64,000 nt of DNA, from positions 1-64,000 of the forward strand of contig CALDTV010000001.1 in NCBI GenBank assembly GCA_937923625.1. Reading direction: 5' to 3'. The notes beneath the pieces were generated by a model. The model was given only the letters and a program-made list of their open reading frames with translations. It was not told where the DNA came from and made no database searches. Position numbers and translations under genes: made by a program. Source of the stretch: an uncultured Alphaproteobacteria bacterium (GTDB lineage: Bacteria > Pseudomonadota > Alphaproteobacteria > Micavibrionales > Micavibrionaceae). Of the stretch, positions 8,564 through 17,298 are shown one piece after another. The first letter of the stretch is position 1. Each line of letters opens with the position of its first letter.

Positions 8564-9784
8564 ATGAAACTTACAGATACCCAATGTAAAAATGCCAAGC
8601 CAGAAAGCAAAGCAAAAAAGCTTTCGGACGGTAAAGGGCTGTATTTAGAGGTTACGCCAAGCGGTTCAAAATATTGGCGACTGAAATACAGAATTAACGG
8701 TAAAGAAAAACGCCTTGCGCTTGGTGTATATCCCGAAGTTTCTTTGAAACAGGCGCGTATTGCTACTGATAAAGCAAGAGAGCTGATAGCCCAAAATATT
8801 GACCCTTCCCGTGAAAAACAGATTCAAAAAGAAAGCGCGAAGCAAAAAGCGGATAATACATTTCAGGCTGTTGCGCTGGAATTTTATGAAGTCAAAAAAG
8901 ATATATGGAGCAAAGGGTACGCTAATAAAGTTATAAGATGCTTAGAACGCAACCTGTTTCCATATATTGGCGGCTATCCTATTGAAGATATTACGCCCCC
9001 CGATATTCTAAAATGCTTAAGGAAAGTAGAAGATCGTAAAGCGTATGACATAGCCAAAAAGACAAAACAGATCAGTGCGATGGTTTTTCGATATGGAATT
9101 CAAACAGGTAAATGCAAATGGAACGCCACTGAAAACTTGCAAGGGGCTTTAAAACCAATAAATAGAAAACACTTTAAAGCCTTTGACGTTAAGGATATTC
9201 CTGAATTTATCGCCGCGCTGGAACGAAATGAGGCAAGGTTATACGAACGAACGCGCCGCGCCGTTTGGCTATCCCTTTATCTTTTTCAGCGTCCCGTTGA
9301 AATAAGAACAATGCAATGGAGTGAGATTAATTTTGACACAAAAGAATTATGTATTCCAGCCAGTAAAATGAAAATGCGGCGTGACCATATTGTTCCTTTA
9401 TCAGATCAGGCAATCGAAATTTTAAAAGAACAAAAAGTTGAAACGGACATGATTGATACGGATTTTGTCTTTCCTTCGCAAGTGCGCCCCAAACAACCCT
9501 TAAGTGACGGTACGGTCAACAAAGCTATTCAACGCCTTGGATTTGGTCACAAAGCAACCGCCCACGGCTTTAGAGCCTTAGCCCGTACAACGATTAGAGA
9601 AAAGTTAGGCTATGACAGCGAAGTCATAGAAAAACAGATAGCCCATAAAACAAGAAACCCATTAGGGGAGGCTTATGATAGAACCCAATTTTTAGAAGTG
9701 CGTAAAAAGATGATGCAAGATTGGGCAGATTTTGTTGATGCCACGTCCAGCGAAAACACAGTTATTCATGCGAGGTTTAAATAA
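8555..9784 (+). CDS. Tyrosine recombinase/integrase, DUF4102 (P4-like) type
   Basis: This enzyme would integrate and excise the island. Residues 5-85 form the DUF4102 N-terminal domain (LTDTQCKNAKPESKAKKLSD, GLYLEVTPSGSKYWRLKYR, LALGVYPEVSLKQAR). A SAM-like core-binding domain follows, then the catalytic domain with Arg in LFQRPVEIRTMQW, HGFRALART (His-x-x-Arg), a QIAHK segment, and a Tyr in GEAYDRTQF. Length is typical. The first ATG (8555) lies inside a TGCCCCCA motif; ATG 8564 (MKLTDTQ) is an equally good start and neither has a Shine-Dalgarno. Its stop overlaps the next gene's ATG by one base. Confidence 0.95.
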   Translation: MPPMKLTDTQCKNAKPESKAKKLSDGKGLYLEVTPSGSKYWRLKYRINGKEKRLALGVYPEVSLKQARIATDKARELIAQNIDPSREKQIQKESAKQKADNTFQAVALEFYEVKKDIWSKGYANKVIRCLERNLFPYIGGYPIEDITPPDILKCLRKVEDRKAYDIAKKTKQISAMVFRYGIQTGKCKWNATENLQGALKPINRKHFKAFDVKDIPEFIAALERNEARLYERTRRAVWLSLYLFQRPVEIRTMQWSEINFDTKELCIPASKMKMRRDHIVPLSDQAIEILKEQKVETDMIDTDFVFPSQVRPKQPLSDGTVNKAIQRLGFGHKATAHGFRALARTTIREKLGYDSEVIEKQIAHKTRNPLGEAYDRTQFLEVRKKMMQDWADFVDATSSENTVIHARFK

Positions 9785-10614
9785 TGCGTTTAGATAATGA
9801 AGATTTGTTAATGGATATGCTTTTTAATAAAGTAGAACCAGAAAAATTAGAAGATAATAAATTTTACGAAGATCAGGCTGATAAACTAATTCTAGATTAT
9901 CAGTACAAAAAAAATATAGATAAAAAAACTTATACTTCTAAGGCTAAAATATTCATAAACAATAAGCCTCGATTATTGTTTTCTTATAATGGACAAGAGC
10001 GCAGCAACTTAGCAAATACTTTAGAAAATATACGTAACGAGATTAATTTATTAGAAGATAAGTATAACAGTAATCAAGAGCCAAACTCCCAAGTTTTATT
10101 TAAGCTAACTAGCTTTGGAGCACTGCACTTTATTAATAGTGCAGTTGAAACCGAAGATAGGAGTAACGTCGTTTCTACTCTCAAATATTTCGATATTACA
10201 ACAGCAATAATTTTTAAGACGTACAAAAAAGATTTAATGAAGTTTTATAATGGAAAATTTACGTCATATTTTACGTATGGCTTAATTCTTTATTGTGATG
10301 GCGTAAACAATAATGCTGTTTATCGATTGGTTGCAAAGCTAACAGGAGAAAAAGTCAGCACTATTCGAAAACACTATTTGCAGCATTTTGATTCAAATAT
10401 GTGGTGTCCTGTGCGTATGGAAAAGTTACATATCTCTTCTTATATTGCGTATTATGTAGATAATCTAAATGATCTTATTGAAAAAAATGATACTGAAAAT
10501 TTAAAATCTGGAAAAAATAAATATGATAGAAAAGTTTACGCAGCGTTTATTAAGTTTATTGAAGATATTAAGCAGATAAATAAAATGAAAACTGAATATC
10601 TTAAAAATAACTAG
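9784..10614 (+). CDS. Hypothetical AT-rich island protein
   Basis: I do not recognise this 276-residue protein. It is rich in Lys, Asn, Ile and Tyr, with an AT-rich codon pattern that contrasts with the integrase, pointing to a separate origin. There is no signal peptide. A short hydrophobic stretch (YFTYGLILYCDG) lies near residue 160. The start codon overlaps the integrase stop (TAATG), so it is likely translated by coupling to the integrase. Integrase-linked genes of this kind can be regulators or defence or anti-defence factors, but nothing in the sequence decides that. Confidence 0.75.
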   Translation: MRLDNEDLLMDMLFNKVEPEKLEDNKFYEDQADKLILDYQYKKNIDKKTYTSKAKIFINNKPRLLFSYNGQERSNLANTLENIRNEINLLEDKYNSNQEPNSQVLFKLTSFGALHFINSAVETEDRSNVVSTLKYFDITTAIIFKTYKKDLMKFYNGKFTSYFTYGLILYCDGVNNNAVYRLVAKLTGEKVSTIRKHYLQHFDSNMWCPVRMEKLHISSYIAYYVDNLNDLIEKNDTENLKSGKNKYDRKVYAAFIKFIEDIKQINKMKTEYLKNN

Positions 10615-10714
10615 TTATTTTCAATATGTGTATTTTTAAATAAATTATTTTTATGGCTTCATAAAGACATGAAACAGCACTTATGCGTTTCAGTATTTTA
10701 TGAGGGACATATCA

Positions 10715-10888
10715 ATGACGAAAGCCTACACGATTAATTCATTTTGCGCGGCATACAGTATATCGCGAAGCCTGTTTTACAAATTGCAAGAACAAGGCAA
10801 AGCCCCCAAAACATTCAAACTTGGCAAGCGGGTTTTAATATCACGCGATGCCGCCGAAGCGTGGCAAAACACCCTCGAAAATAAATAA
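10715..10888 (+). CDS. AlpA-like/excisionase-type helix-turn-helix protein
   Basis: The 57-residue product (MTKAYTINSFCAAYSISRSL followed by FYKLQEQGKAPKTFKLGKRV and a D-A-A-E-A-W tail) has the layout of AlpA/MerR-like winged HTH proteins, which regulate prophage-like integrases or act as directionality factors. I chose ATG 10715 because GAGGGA precedes it; an ATG at 10700 is in frame. It is followed after 5 nt by the Zn-ribbon gene, so it heads a three-gene unit with the second recombinase. Confidence 0.8.
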   Translation: MTKAYTINSFCAAYSISRSLFYKLQEQGKAPKTFKLGKRVLISRDAAEAWQNTLENK

Positions 10889-10893
10889 CTGTT

Positions 10894-11424
10894 ATGAGTA
10901 AACGGTTATATTCCTATAAGCGCGTAAAATATTGGTATGCGTATGACGTGGACGATATTTGCGCTTTATACGCAGAATTTGGGCTTCATGCCCAAACCGT
11001 TCGCGCATGGCAAAAGAAGGGCTTAAAAACGATTGATAAGGGCAATCCAAGCCTAGTATATGGCTATGACTTGATTGAATACCTCAAAGAACACAACACA
11101 AAAAACAAATGCCAAACCGCTTTTGATGAGATGTTTTGTTTCAAATGCCAAGATGCGCGAAATATCTTCCAGCGTAAAATATCAATACAGCACAAAGCCA
11201 AAACTTTATTTGTTTCAGGGCACTGCCGTGATTGCAAAACAGTCATGTTCAAAACATACAAAATGGATAATTTGCACGAATTGAAACGTATCTTTCATGT
11301 GGGTGGTGTTTTGGAATTATACGATTGCAAAGCCTCCCCCTGTAAGACTCACTTACAAGCCCATGCCGTCACCTCGCCAAATGAGTCATTAAATAGCGAC
11401 CTGCAACGGGATTTGTTTGGATGA
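10894..11424 (+). CDS. Hypothetical protein with HTH-like N-terminus and Cys4 zinc-ribbon
   Basis: The 176-residue protein has an N-terminal segment resembling a MerR-like HTH (VDDICALYAEFGLHAQTVRA, WQKKGLKT, YGYDLIEYLKEH), then a CFKC...GHCRDCK pair of CxxC motifs around residues 82-113 that should bind zinc. It overlaps the downstream recombinase by ATGA, and is placed between an AlpA-like regulator and that recombinase. It may be a DNA-binding accessory factor of the recombinase; this is inference from context. Confidence 0.7.
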   Translation: MSKRLYSYKRVKYWYAYDVDDICALYAEFGLHAQTVRAWQKKGLKTIDKGNPSLVYGYDLIEYLKEHNTKNKCQTAFDEMFCFKCQDARNIFQRKISIQHKAKTLFVSGHCRDCKTVMFKTYKMDNLHELKRIFHVGGVLELYDCKASPCKTHLQAHAVTSPNESLNSDLQRDLFG

Positions 11425-12446
11425 AAAAACAAGAAAATAAACACCGCTATAACGCCAAAAACGAAAGAATTAAATACAAGTACCGTATCCATATAAGACG
11501 CGTAGCGCAAAAGGACGAAAAGACCATTATCGCCGCGCTTAAGCATATCCGCGATTATGAATTATTTACGGATTTTAAAGGATTTGAAGCCTATTACGGC
11601 GATGTTGCGGATAAATATATTCGCGATATGTTCCAGCGTAAATTAGGCACATCATACATTGCAGAAAATATTAGATGCCTAAAAGACTTTTTATTCTGGC
11701 TGGAACGCCAACGCGGATACAAAAGCAAAATTGATTTTAACCAAATCTACTACCTGAACATTTCAACCAACCAAAAGAAGGAGGCGAAAGCCATACAATA
11801 CCCAAAAAGCTATACCTATGACCAAATCATTAAAACAATCCGATACATGCCAAACGAAGCGGAAAAGGAAAAGCGTGATAAAGCCATTATATCATTACAA
11901 GCCCTTTGCGGGTTACGCGTGGGGGAATTACGCACGGTTAAAATGCAAAATTTGATTCAAGAGGAGGGGAAATATTTTATTTATATTACGCCCAAAAATA
12001 TGAGTGTAAAATTCGCCAAAACCCGCCAAGCCAATTTTATGCCCCTGCCCGATGATATAACCGCCAATGTTATTGAATGGCACGCTTATTTAAAATCATT
12101 GGGTTTTAAGGATAATGACCCTTTATTTCCCAAAGTGGATAATCGCTTTACTGAAACAAATCTATTGCGCCAAACAATGATTAAGGAAGAAATTAAATCT
12201 GATACCACCATACGCGATATATTTAAAAAAGCGTTTGAGGCGTGCGGGTTTGACTATATTAAACCCCATTCCTTTCGCAAAACCATTGCCAAATACGCGC
12301 AATTTCAAAGCCCCGCTTTTTTAAACGCCGTACGCCAAAGCTTAGGCCACAGCTCAATTGATACAACCTTAAGCAGTTACGGACAGTTATCCGATGCGGA
12401 CGCACGAAATATTATGTCCAGCGTAGAATTTGACCCTATACGGTAA
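11421..12446 (+). CDS. Second tyrosine recombinase of the island
   Basis: A 341-residue site-specific recombinase without the DUF4102 domain. The N-terminal core-binding region (FEAYYGDVADKYIRDMF, LKDFLFWLERQRGY) precedes a catalytic domain with Arg in LQALCGLRVGELRTVKM, HSFRKTIAKYAQ, and LGHSSIDTTLSSYG, in which the Tyr is the probable nucleophile. It overlaps the preceding gene by 4 nt. It differs clearly from the island integrase and from chromosomal XerC at 54400, so the island either contains a nested element or uses two recombinases. Confidence 0.9.
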   Translation: MKKQENKHRYNAKNERIKYKYRIHIRRVAQKDEKTIIAALKHIRDYELFTDFKGFEAYYGDVADKYIRDMFQRKLGTSYIAENIRCLKDFLFWLERQRGYKSKIDFNQIYYLNISTNQKKEAKAIQYPKSYTYDQIIKTIRYMPNEAEKEKRDKAIISLQALCGLRVGELRTVKMQNLIQEEGKYFIYITPKNMSVKFAKTRQANFMPLPDDITANVIEWHAYLKSLGFKDNDPLFPKVDNRFTETNLLRQTMIKEEIKSDTTIRDIFKKAFEACGFDYIKPHSFRKTIAKYAQFQSPAFLNAVRQSLGHSSIDTTLSSYGQLSDADARNIMSSVEFDPIR

Positions 12447-12516
12447 AACCACCCTTGCCCTTATGCGTTTCATGTTTCATCATGTTTTTTGAATTTTATA
12501 AGAAGGATACATCATC

Positions 12517-14221
12517 ATGCCATCGTTGGATTTTAAGGGGAAAAACTATGTTTATTCCCATCATTTATCTGTTCCCTTTCGTGCGTTGGAAGTGGACGCG
12601 GATAAATCCAAACCGTTAAAGGGTGAAAAGCCTAGTATGGATGATAATTTGATTATCCAAGGGGATAATTTGCACGCGCTAAAAGCCCTCCTGCCGAAAT
12701 ATGCGGGGAAGATAAAATGTATCTATATTGACCCGCCTTATAATACAGGGAAGGAAGGTTGGCATTATAATGATAATGTTAATAGTCCAGTCATGCGCGA
12801 ATGGCTAAAAGATAATGCAACCCCAGTTGAAAAGGGAGACATGCAACGCCATGATAAATGGCTTTGTATGATGTGGCCAAGACTAACTTTTAAAAGAATT
12901 GATATCACACGATGGACTTATTTTTATCAGCATTGATGACAATGAAATGCATCACTTACGAATTATGATGGACGAGATTTTTGGCGAAGAGAACTTTCTT
13001 GGGCAAGTTTCTGTAATGGTAAATCCTAAAGGAAGAGGATTAAAAGGAGAAGATTTTGCTAAAACACATGAATATTTGATTTCATATCAAGGTGCTGAGC
13101 GCGATGAAACTATAGGTAAAGAAAAATCAGATGACAAAGTTGAAAAGGAATACAAGGAGTTCGATGAAGAAGGCAATCGCTACAGAGCCTTAGAATTACG
13201 AAACACTCACAAAGAATTTGGCAAACATAACAGAAAGAATCTTTTCTATCCATTTTATGTGAATGATGAATTGTTGATTAGTTTGGAGCCTCTAAAGGGT
13301 TACGAAGTAGTCTACCCTGTATGGGAAAATGGTTTTGAAGGCTGTTGGACATGGGATAGTGCAAAAGCATTAAGAGATTATGATTTATTAGTTGCTCGTA
13401 TAGTTAATGGTAAAAAGAAAATATATCGAAAATCTTACCCCACTAGCCAAGATGGAAAAAGAGTTAAGCAAAAAATAAAAACTATTTGGCAAGATAAAGC
13501 GTTCTTTACTGAAAAGGGAAAGTCCGATTTGCTAGAAGTTCTTCCAAATTGTACATTTGAATTTCCAAAGCCTGTTGAATTAGTAAAAGAAATCATATCA
13601 ATGTTTCCTCCTGAAAATCTTATTGTATTAGATTCATTTGCTGGCGCAGGAACTACTGGACAAGCCACAGTTGAATTGAACCACATGGATGGAGAAAATA
13701 GAAAATTTATTTTAGTTGAAATGGAAAATTACGCTAATACCACCACGGCGGAGCGTGTCCGCCGCGTGATTGATGGTGTGCCCAATGCCAAAGATGAGGC
13801 CTTGAAAAATGGCCTTGGTGGATCATTCACTTATTGCGAATTGGGTGAAGAATTTGATGTTGAAAAAATGCTGGATGGGGAAAGCTTGCCAAGCTATGCC
13901 GCGCTTGCGGCCTATGTGTTTTATACCGTCACGGGGCAATCATTGGATAAAGATGCCGCGCCGTCCGCCAATTTCTTTATTGGGGAAACAGATTTATATG
14001 ATGTGTATTTGATTTATAAGGACGATATATCTTATTTACGCTCAAACGAATCCGCGCTTAATCAAGATAAGCTGGATAGTATCGCCGCGCATAACCCCGA
14101 TAGCAAAAAACAAAAAGTCGTTTTTGCCAGTGCCAAATATATGAGTCAGGATGCGTTAAAGCCGCATAATATCGTCTTTTGCCAAATACCTTATGCCATT
14201 CATAAAATCGCTGGAAATTAA
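12517..14221 (+). pseudogene. mod: Type III R-M DNA methyltransferase (Mod), frameshifted
   Basis: Mod recognises and methylates DNA and is needed by Res for cleavage. Two overlapping frames together encode about 567 residues, the family's usual size. The first (from 12517) has QGDNLHALKALLPKY and the catalytic DPPYNTG; the second holds ISHDGLIFISIDDNE, a target-recognition region and VLDSFAGAGTTGQATVELN (SAM-binding motif), so it is beta-class. The frame change falls at about 12885-12890: reading CTA, skipping one base, then CTT TTA restores the expected RL-LLKELISHDG. The shift needed is +1 or -2. AGAAGGA-like bases precede the ATG. It may be a true mutation, a phase-variable state or a sequencing error. 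Confidence 0.88.
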
Positions 14222-14235
14222 GGAAGGGTTTAAGC

Positions 14236-16830
14236 ATGTCAGGAACGCAACTTAATTCGCTCGCCCTTAAGGATTATCAGCAAAACGCGTTAGATGTTTT
14301 GGAAAAATATCTTGATACGCTGGGGGATGCGTATGCGGATAAAAAAGACTATTACGAATTTCAGCTTCATAAGGGCAAAGACGATGCGTTAGAGCCGCAA
14401 AAATCATCTTATTGTTATGAGGCATGGGAAACATTGAAAAGTAAGGTCAATGTTCCGCGTTATAAGGATAAGAAGGGCAAGGATATTCCCAATACGTGGA
14501 ATAACCGTATTGATGGAACGGAGCGGCAAATCCCTAACATCTCTTTTAAAGTGCCAACGGGTGGCGGTAAAACTTTGCTTGCAGCGTGTTCCCTTGGGCG
14601 GATCACCAGTGATTATTTTAAAACCACGCGGGGGCTGGTTTTGTGGGTTGTGCCGTCCACGACCATCTATCAACAAACAATGGATGCGCTGGGCAATAAG
14701 GAACACCCGTACCGTATGCAGCTAGATATTGAATCAGGCGGGCGCACAAAAATTTTGGAGCGCTGCGATGCCTTTGAACAGGCGGATGTTGAAAATCAAC
14801 TTTGCGTCATGGTGATAATGTTGCAATCCTTCAACGTATCAGAACGCAGTAAAGATGCGCGAAAAGTGTTTAGTGATACGGGAAAATACAGCTCATTTTT
14901 CCCCGCCGTGGATGATTACACCGCTAATAATGACTTGCTTGGCCGCGTGCCGAACCTGATGGAAAGCGATATGTTGGAACGTGGGGTGATTGAGGGCATA
15001 ACCATTAAACATTCACTGGGGAATGTGTTTCGCCTTTGCCGTCCTATTGTGATTATTGATGAAGAACATAAAGCCAAATCAAAAAAGGCGATTGATAATA
15101 TTAATGAGTTTAACCCTAAATTCATCTTGGAATTTTCTGCTACGCCGCGTGAAAAAAGCAATACGCTGATTGATGTTGGGGGCTATGCGTTGAAGCAAGA
15201 GCAAATGATTAAACTGCCCATTCGCGTAGATTCTAGCGCGGAGCGGGATTGGCAAACAACGTTGAACACTGCCCATGTGAAGTTGGAAAGCTTGTCAAAA
15301 GATGCAGCAAAGTTGCAGGGCATGAATGGCACTTATATTCGCCCCGTCATGGTGATTATCGCACAACCTAAAAGGGCGGGGGATGATTTTGACCATGTGG
15401 AAGAAATAAAGAAATATTTGATTGATAAATGCCAAATCCAAGAACAGAAAATTAGGATTAAGTTATCAGGCAAGAATGAGATTAAAGATGATGATTTATT
15501 AAGCAAGCTTTGCCCTGTTCAATATATCATCACAAAAGATGCCTTGCGCGAAGGGTGGGATTGCCCCTTTGCCAGTGTTTTGACGGTTTTAACCCAAATC
15601 AAAAGCGCGGATGCATTAACGCAATATATTGGGCGGGTGCTACGCCAACCCTATGCCAGCGAAACGCCCCTTCCATCGCTCAATGAAGCGTATGTTTATT
15701 GTAGTAAGCAGGGCGTGGGCGATGCCGTAAAAGCTATTAAAGACGGGCTGGAAGCCGAAGGGATGGGCGATATAACTCATAGCGTCCAAGCCGAAGGGAA
15801 TAATGACGGTGATCGCCGTGAAAAAGTCACCGCCACGCGCCATGATAAATTTAAAAATCAAATATTCATGCCGTCATTAACCGCCGTTATGCGTGATAAA
15901 ACCTTAAAGCCGTTTGATTATTATAGAGATATATTGGGCAGTATTGATTGGTCAAAATATAGCTGTTCAAAAATTCCTATTATTGCAGATAGGGAACAAA
16001 TTGGCGTTGATACAACCGCCGTTGATTATAAAGATAAAATCTTATCCGAATTTGAATTTAAAGATTATGAGATAGATATAAATGATGACTCATTTGTGAT
16101 CAACATAAATTACTCTCTTTTGACTTCGCAATTAACCGACAAAATACCAAACCCATTTGAGGCAAGGCGTATATTGGGTGAAGTTGTTGACGGTTTAAAA
16201 GGTAAGGGAGCAAGTGAGAAAAACATTGCCCTATCAGGGCACGACATTGTGAAGCAAATTAAAGATGATGCGTGGCTATGGCTATTGGAAGAATCTGAAA
16301 AATTATTTATTCAAAAGCTGATAGATCATAAAGTTTTGTTAAAATTGCTTGCCACGCCGTATGTGGAATTAAATTGGGAAATGGGCGAAAAACGCTTCAT
16401 TTACAAAAATTCTAATGAAAGCCCCGCCAATGATTGGGATAAAAATATATTCCAGCCCCAATATAAGAGCAATTATAACGGGTTAGAAAAAGACGTCGCC
16501 AGCTATATAAACCAAAGTGAAGCTGTTAAATGGTGGCATAGGTTAGGCGTTAAAGGGACTGAATACGCCGTTCAAGGCTGGAAGCGTGATAAAATCTATC
16601 CTGATTTTTTAATTTATGGCGAAGATGATAAATATTACTTTTGTGAAACAAAGGGCAATCATCTTGAAAACCCTGATAGTGCCTATAAACAAAAAGTCTT
16701 TGAGCATTTAACCACCTACTCAAAAGAGGCTATTGGCGAATTTAAGCTATTGGCAGGTGAAAAAGAAATTTCCTTTGATTTAGTTTATGAAAACGAATGG
16801 AAAGAGAAATTAATTGAAAAGGGTATTTAA
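14236..16830 (+). CDS. res: Type III restriction endonuclease subunit Res
   Basis: Res is the ATP-dependent translocase and nuclease of type III restriction. The 864-residue product is intact: Walker A VPTGGGKTLLA near residue 106, Walker B/DExH-like VIIDEEHKAKS, LEFSATPRE (motif III), a C-terminal helicase half with REGWDCPFASVL and QYIGRVLRQPYA (motif VI), and a C-terminal PD-(D/E)XK nuclease (YPDFLIYGEDDKYYFCETKG). It starts 14 nt after mod with a GGAAGG ribosome-binding site, so the two are co-transcribed. With Mod broken, Res would be inactive unless complemented. Confidence 0.95.
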   Translation: MSGTQLNSLALKDYQQNALDVLEKYLDTLGDAYADKKDYYEFQLHKGKDDALEPQKSSYCYEAWETLKSKVNVPRYKDKKGKDIPNTWNNRIDGTERQIPNISFKVPTGGGKTLLAACSLGRITSDYFKTTRGLVLWVVPSTTIYQQTMDALGNKEHPYRMQLDIESGGRTKILERCDAFEQADVENQLCVMVIMLQSFNVSERSKDARKVFSDTGKYSSFFPAVDDYTANNDLLGRVPNLMESDMLERGVIEGITIKHSLGNVFRLCRPIVIIDEEHKAKSKKAIDNINEFNPKFILEFSATPREKSNTLIDVGGYALKQEQMIKLPIRVDSSAERDWQTTLNTAHVKLESLSKDAAKLQGMNGTYIRPVMVIIAQPKRAGDDFDHVEEIKKYLIDKCQIQEQKIRIKLSGKNEIKDDDLLSKLCPVQYIITKDALREGWDCPFASVLTVLTQIKSADALTQYIGRVLRQPYASETPLPSLNEAYVYCSKQGVGDAVKAIKDGLEAEGMGDITHSVQAEGNNDGDRREKVTATRHDKFKNQIFMPSLTAVMRDKTLKPFDYYRDILGSIDWSKYSCSKIPIIADREQIGVDTTAVDYKDKILSEFEFKDYEIDINDDSFVININYSLLTSQLTDKIPNPFEARRILGEVVDGLKGKGASEKNIALSGHDIVKQIKDDAWLWLLEESEKLFIQKLIDHKVLLKLLATPYVELNWEMGEKRFIYKNSNESPANDWDKNIFQPQYKSNYNGLEKDVASYINQSEAVKWWHRLGVKGTEYAVQGWKRDKIYPDFLIYGEDDKYYFCETKGNHLENPDSAYKQKVFEHLTTYSKEAIGEFKLLAGEKEISFDLVYENEWKEKLIEKGI

Positions 16831-17298
16831 AGCCGACAATAAATTTATTTCTGCCACGGGGGGTATCACTAAAGTGAAACGCTTTTATCAATCGTGATAC
16901 GTGCTATACTCATTTTATTCATCAAATACAGATTTTTACCTTCAAAAACCAAGTGACAAAATCATTTGGGGGCACAATTGGGGGCATTTACAAAGATTGA
17001 ATTAAAATTATGCATTTAACTCAAACGCTTGTACGTTCTGTTAGATGCCCCCTCGTCCCTTTTTTCTTTATCCTACTGATATAAAACATTTTTGTTGGCT
17101 TTTATAACGCCGTCGCGTTGTCCAAATGCGCATTTTGTACGTCTCTCATTTTGTGTACTTTACAAAATAATGTTTCTTGTAACATTTTTTTAATGCTCAG
17201 AACGTCCTTTTGCCTAGGAGAAGCTTGATATTTTTATAATATAATGTATGTTATTACCATAATTAATATTATGTTAAATAATTGTATGGAGGTGTGTT
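16831..17298. other. Gene-free right end of the island and upstream region of the HExxH gene
   Basis: These 468 bases hold no convincing gene. The left part carries the right-end integrase motifs. From about 17100 onward the DNA becomes strongly AT-rich and ends with a strong ribosome-binding site, GGAGGTG, 5 nt before the ATG at 17299; TATAAT-like words (TATAATATAATG near 17236) make a promoter plausible there. Confidence 0.6.
16967..17052. repeat. Right-end integrase arm-type motifs
   Basis: TGGGGGCA occurs at 16967-16974 and 16979-16986 (12-bp period, same orientation as the left pair), and TGCCCCC at 17046-17052. TAGATGCCCCC is an exact 11-nt direct repeat between 8552-8562 and 17042-17052. 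Matching motif sets at both ends indicate the island limits. Confidence 0.6.

Larger units (their letters stand above)
8389..17060 (+). mobile_element. Genomic island next to tRNA-Thr carrying a type III R-M system
   Basis: The island begins directly after tRNA-Thr with an integrase gene and holds, all on the plus strand, an AT-rich orphan, an AlpA-like regulator, a Zn-ribbon protein, a second tyrosine recombinase and a type III mod-res pair. Near-identical TGGGGGCA motif pairs occur at the left end (8513-8532) and right end (16967-16986), each with a 12-bp period. The right edge is set from the last motif at 17046-17052. I could not find a convincing direct repeat of the tRNA 3' end there, so the exact right border is uncertain. 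Confidence 0.75.

Noticed and set aside
12885-12896. Programmed -1 ribosomal frameshifting at CTTTTAAAAG in mod
   Set aside because: The needed shift is +1 or -2, so a -1 slippery site would not join the frames.
16852-16866. TGCCACGGGGGG resembles the reverse complement of the tRNA-Thr 3' end (TGCCACGAGGG)
   Set aside because: It is in inverted orientation; an attachment site would be a direct repeat, so it does not mark the island end.
17050-17056. CCCTCGT shared with the tRNA-Thr 3' end as attR candidate
   Set aside because: Seven bases is too short to be meaningful.
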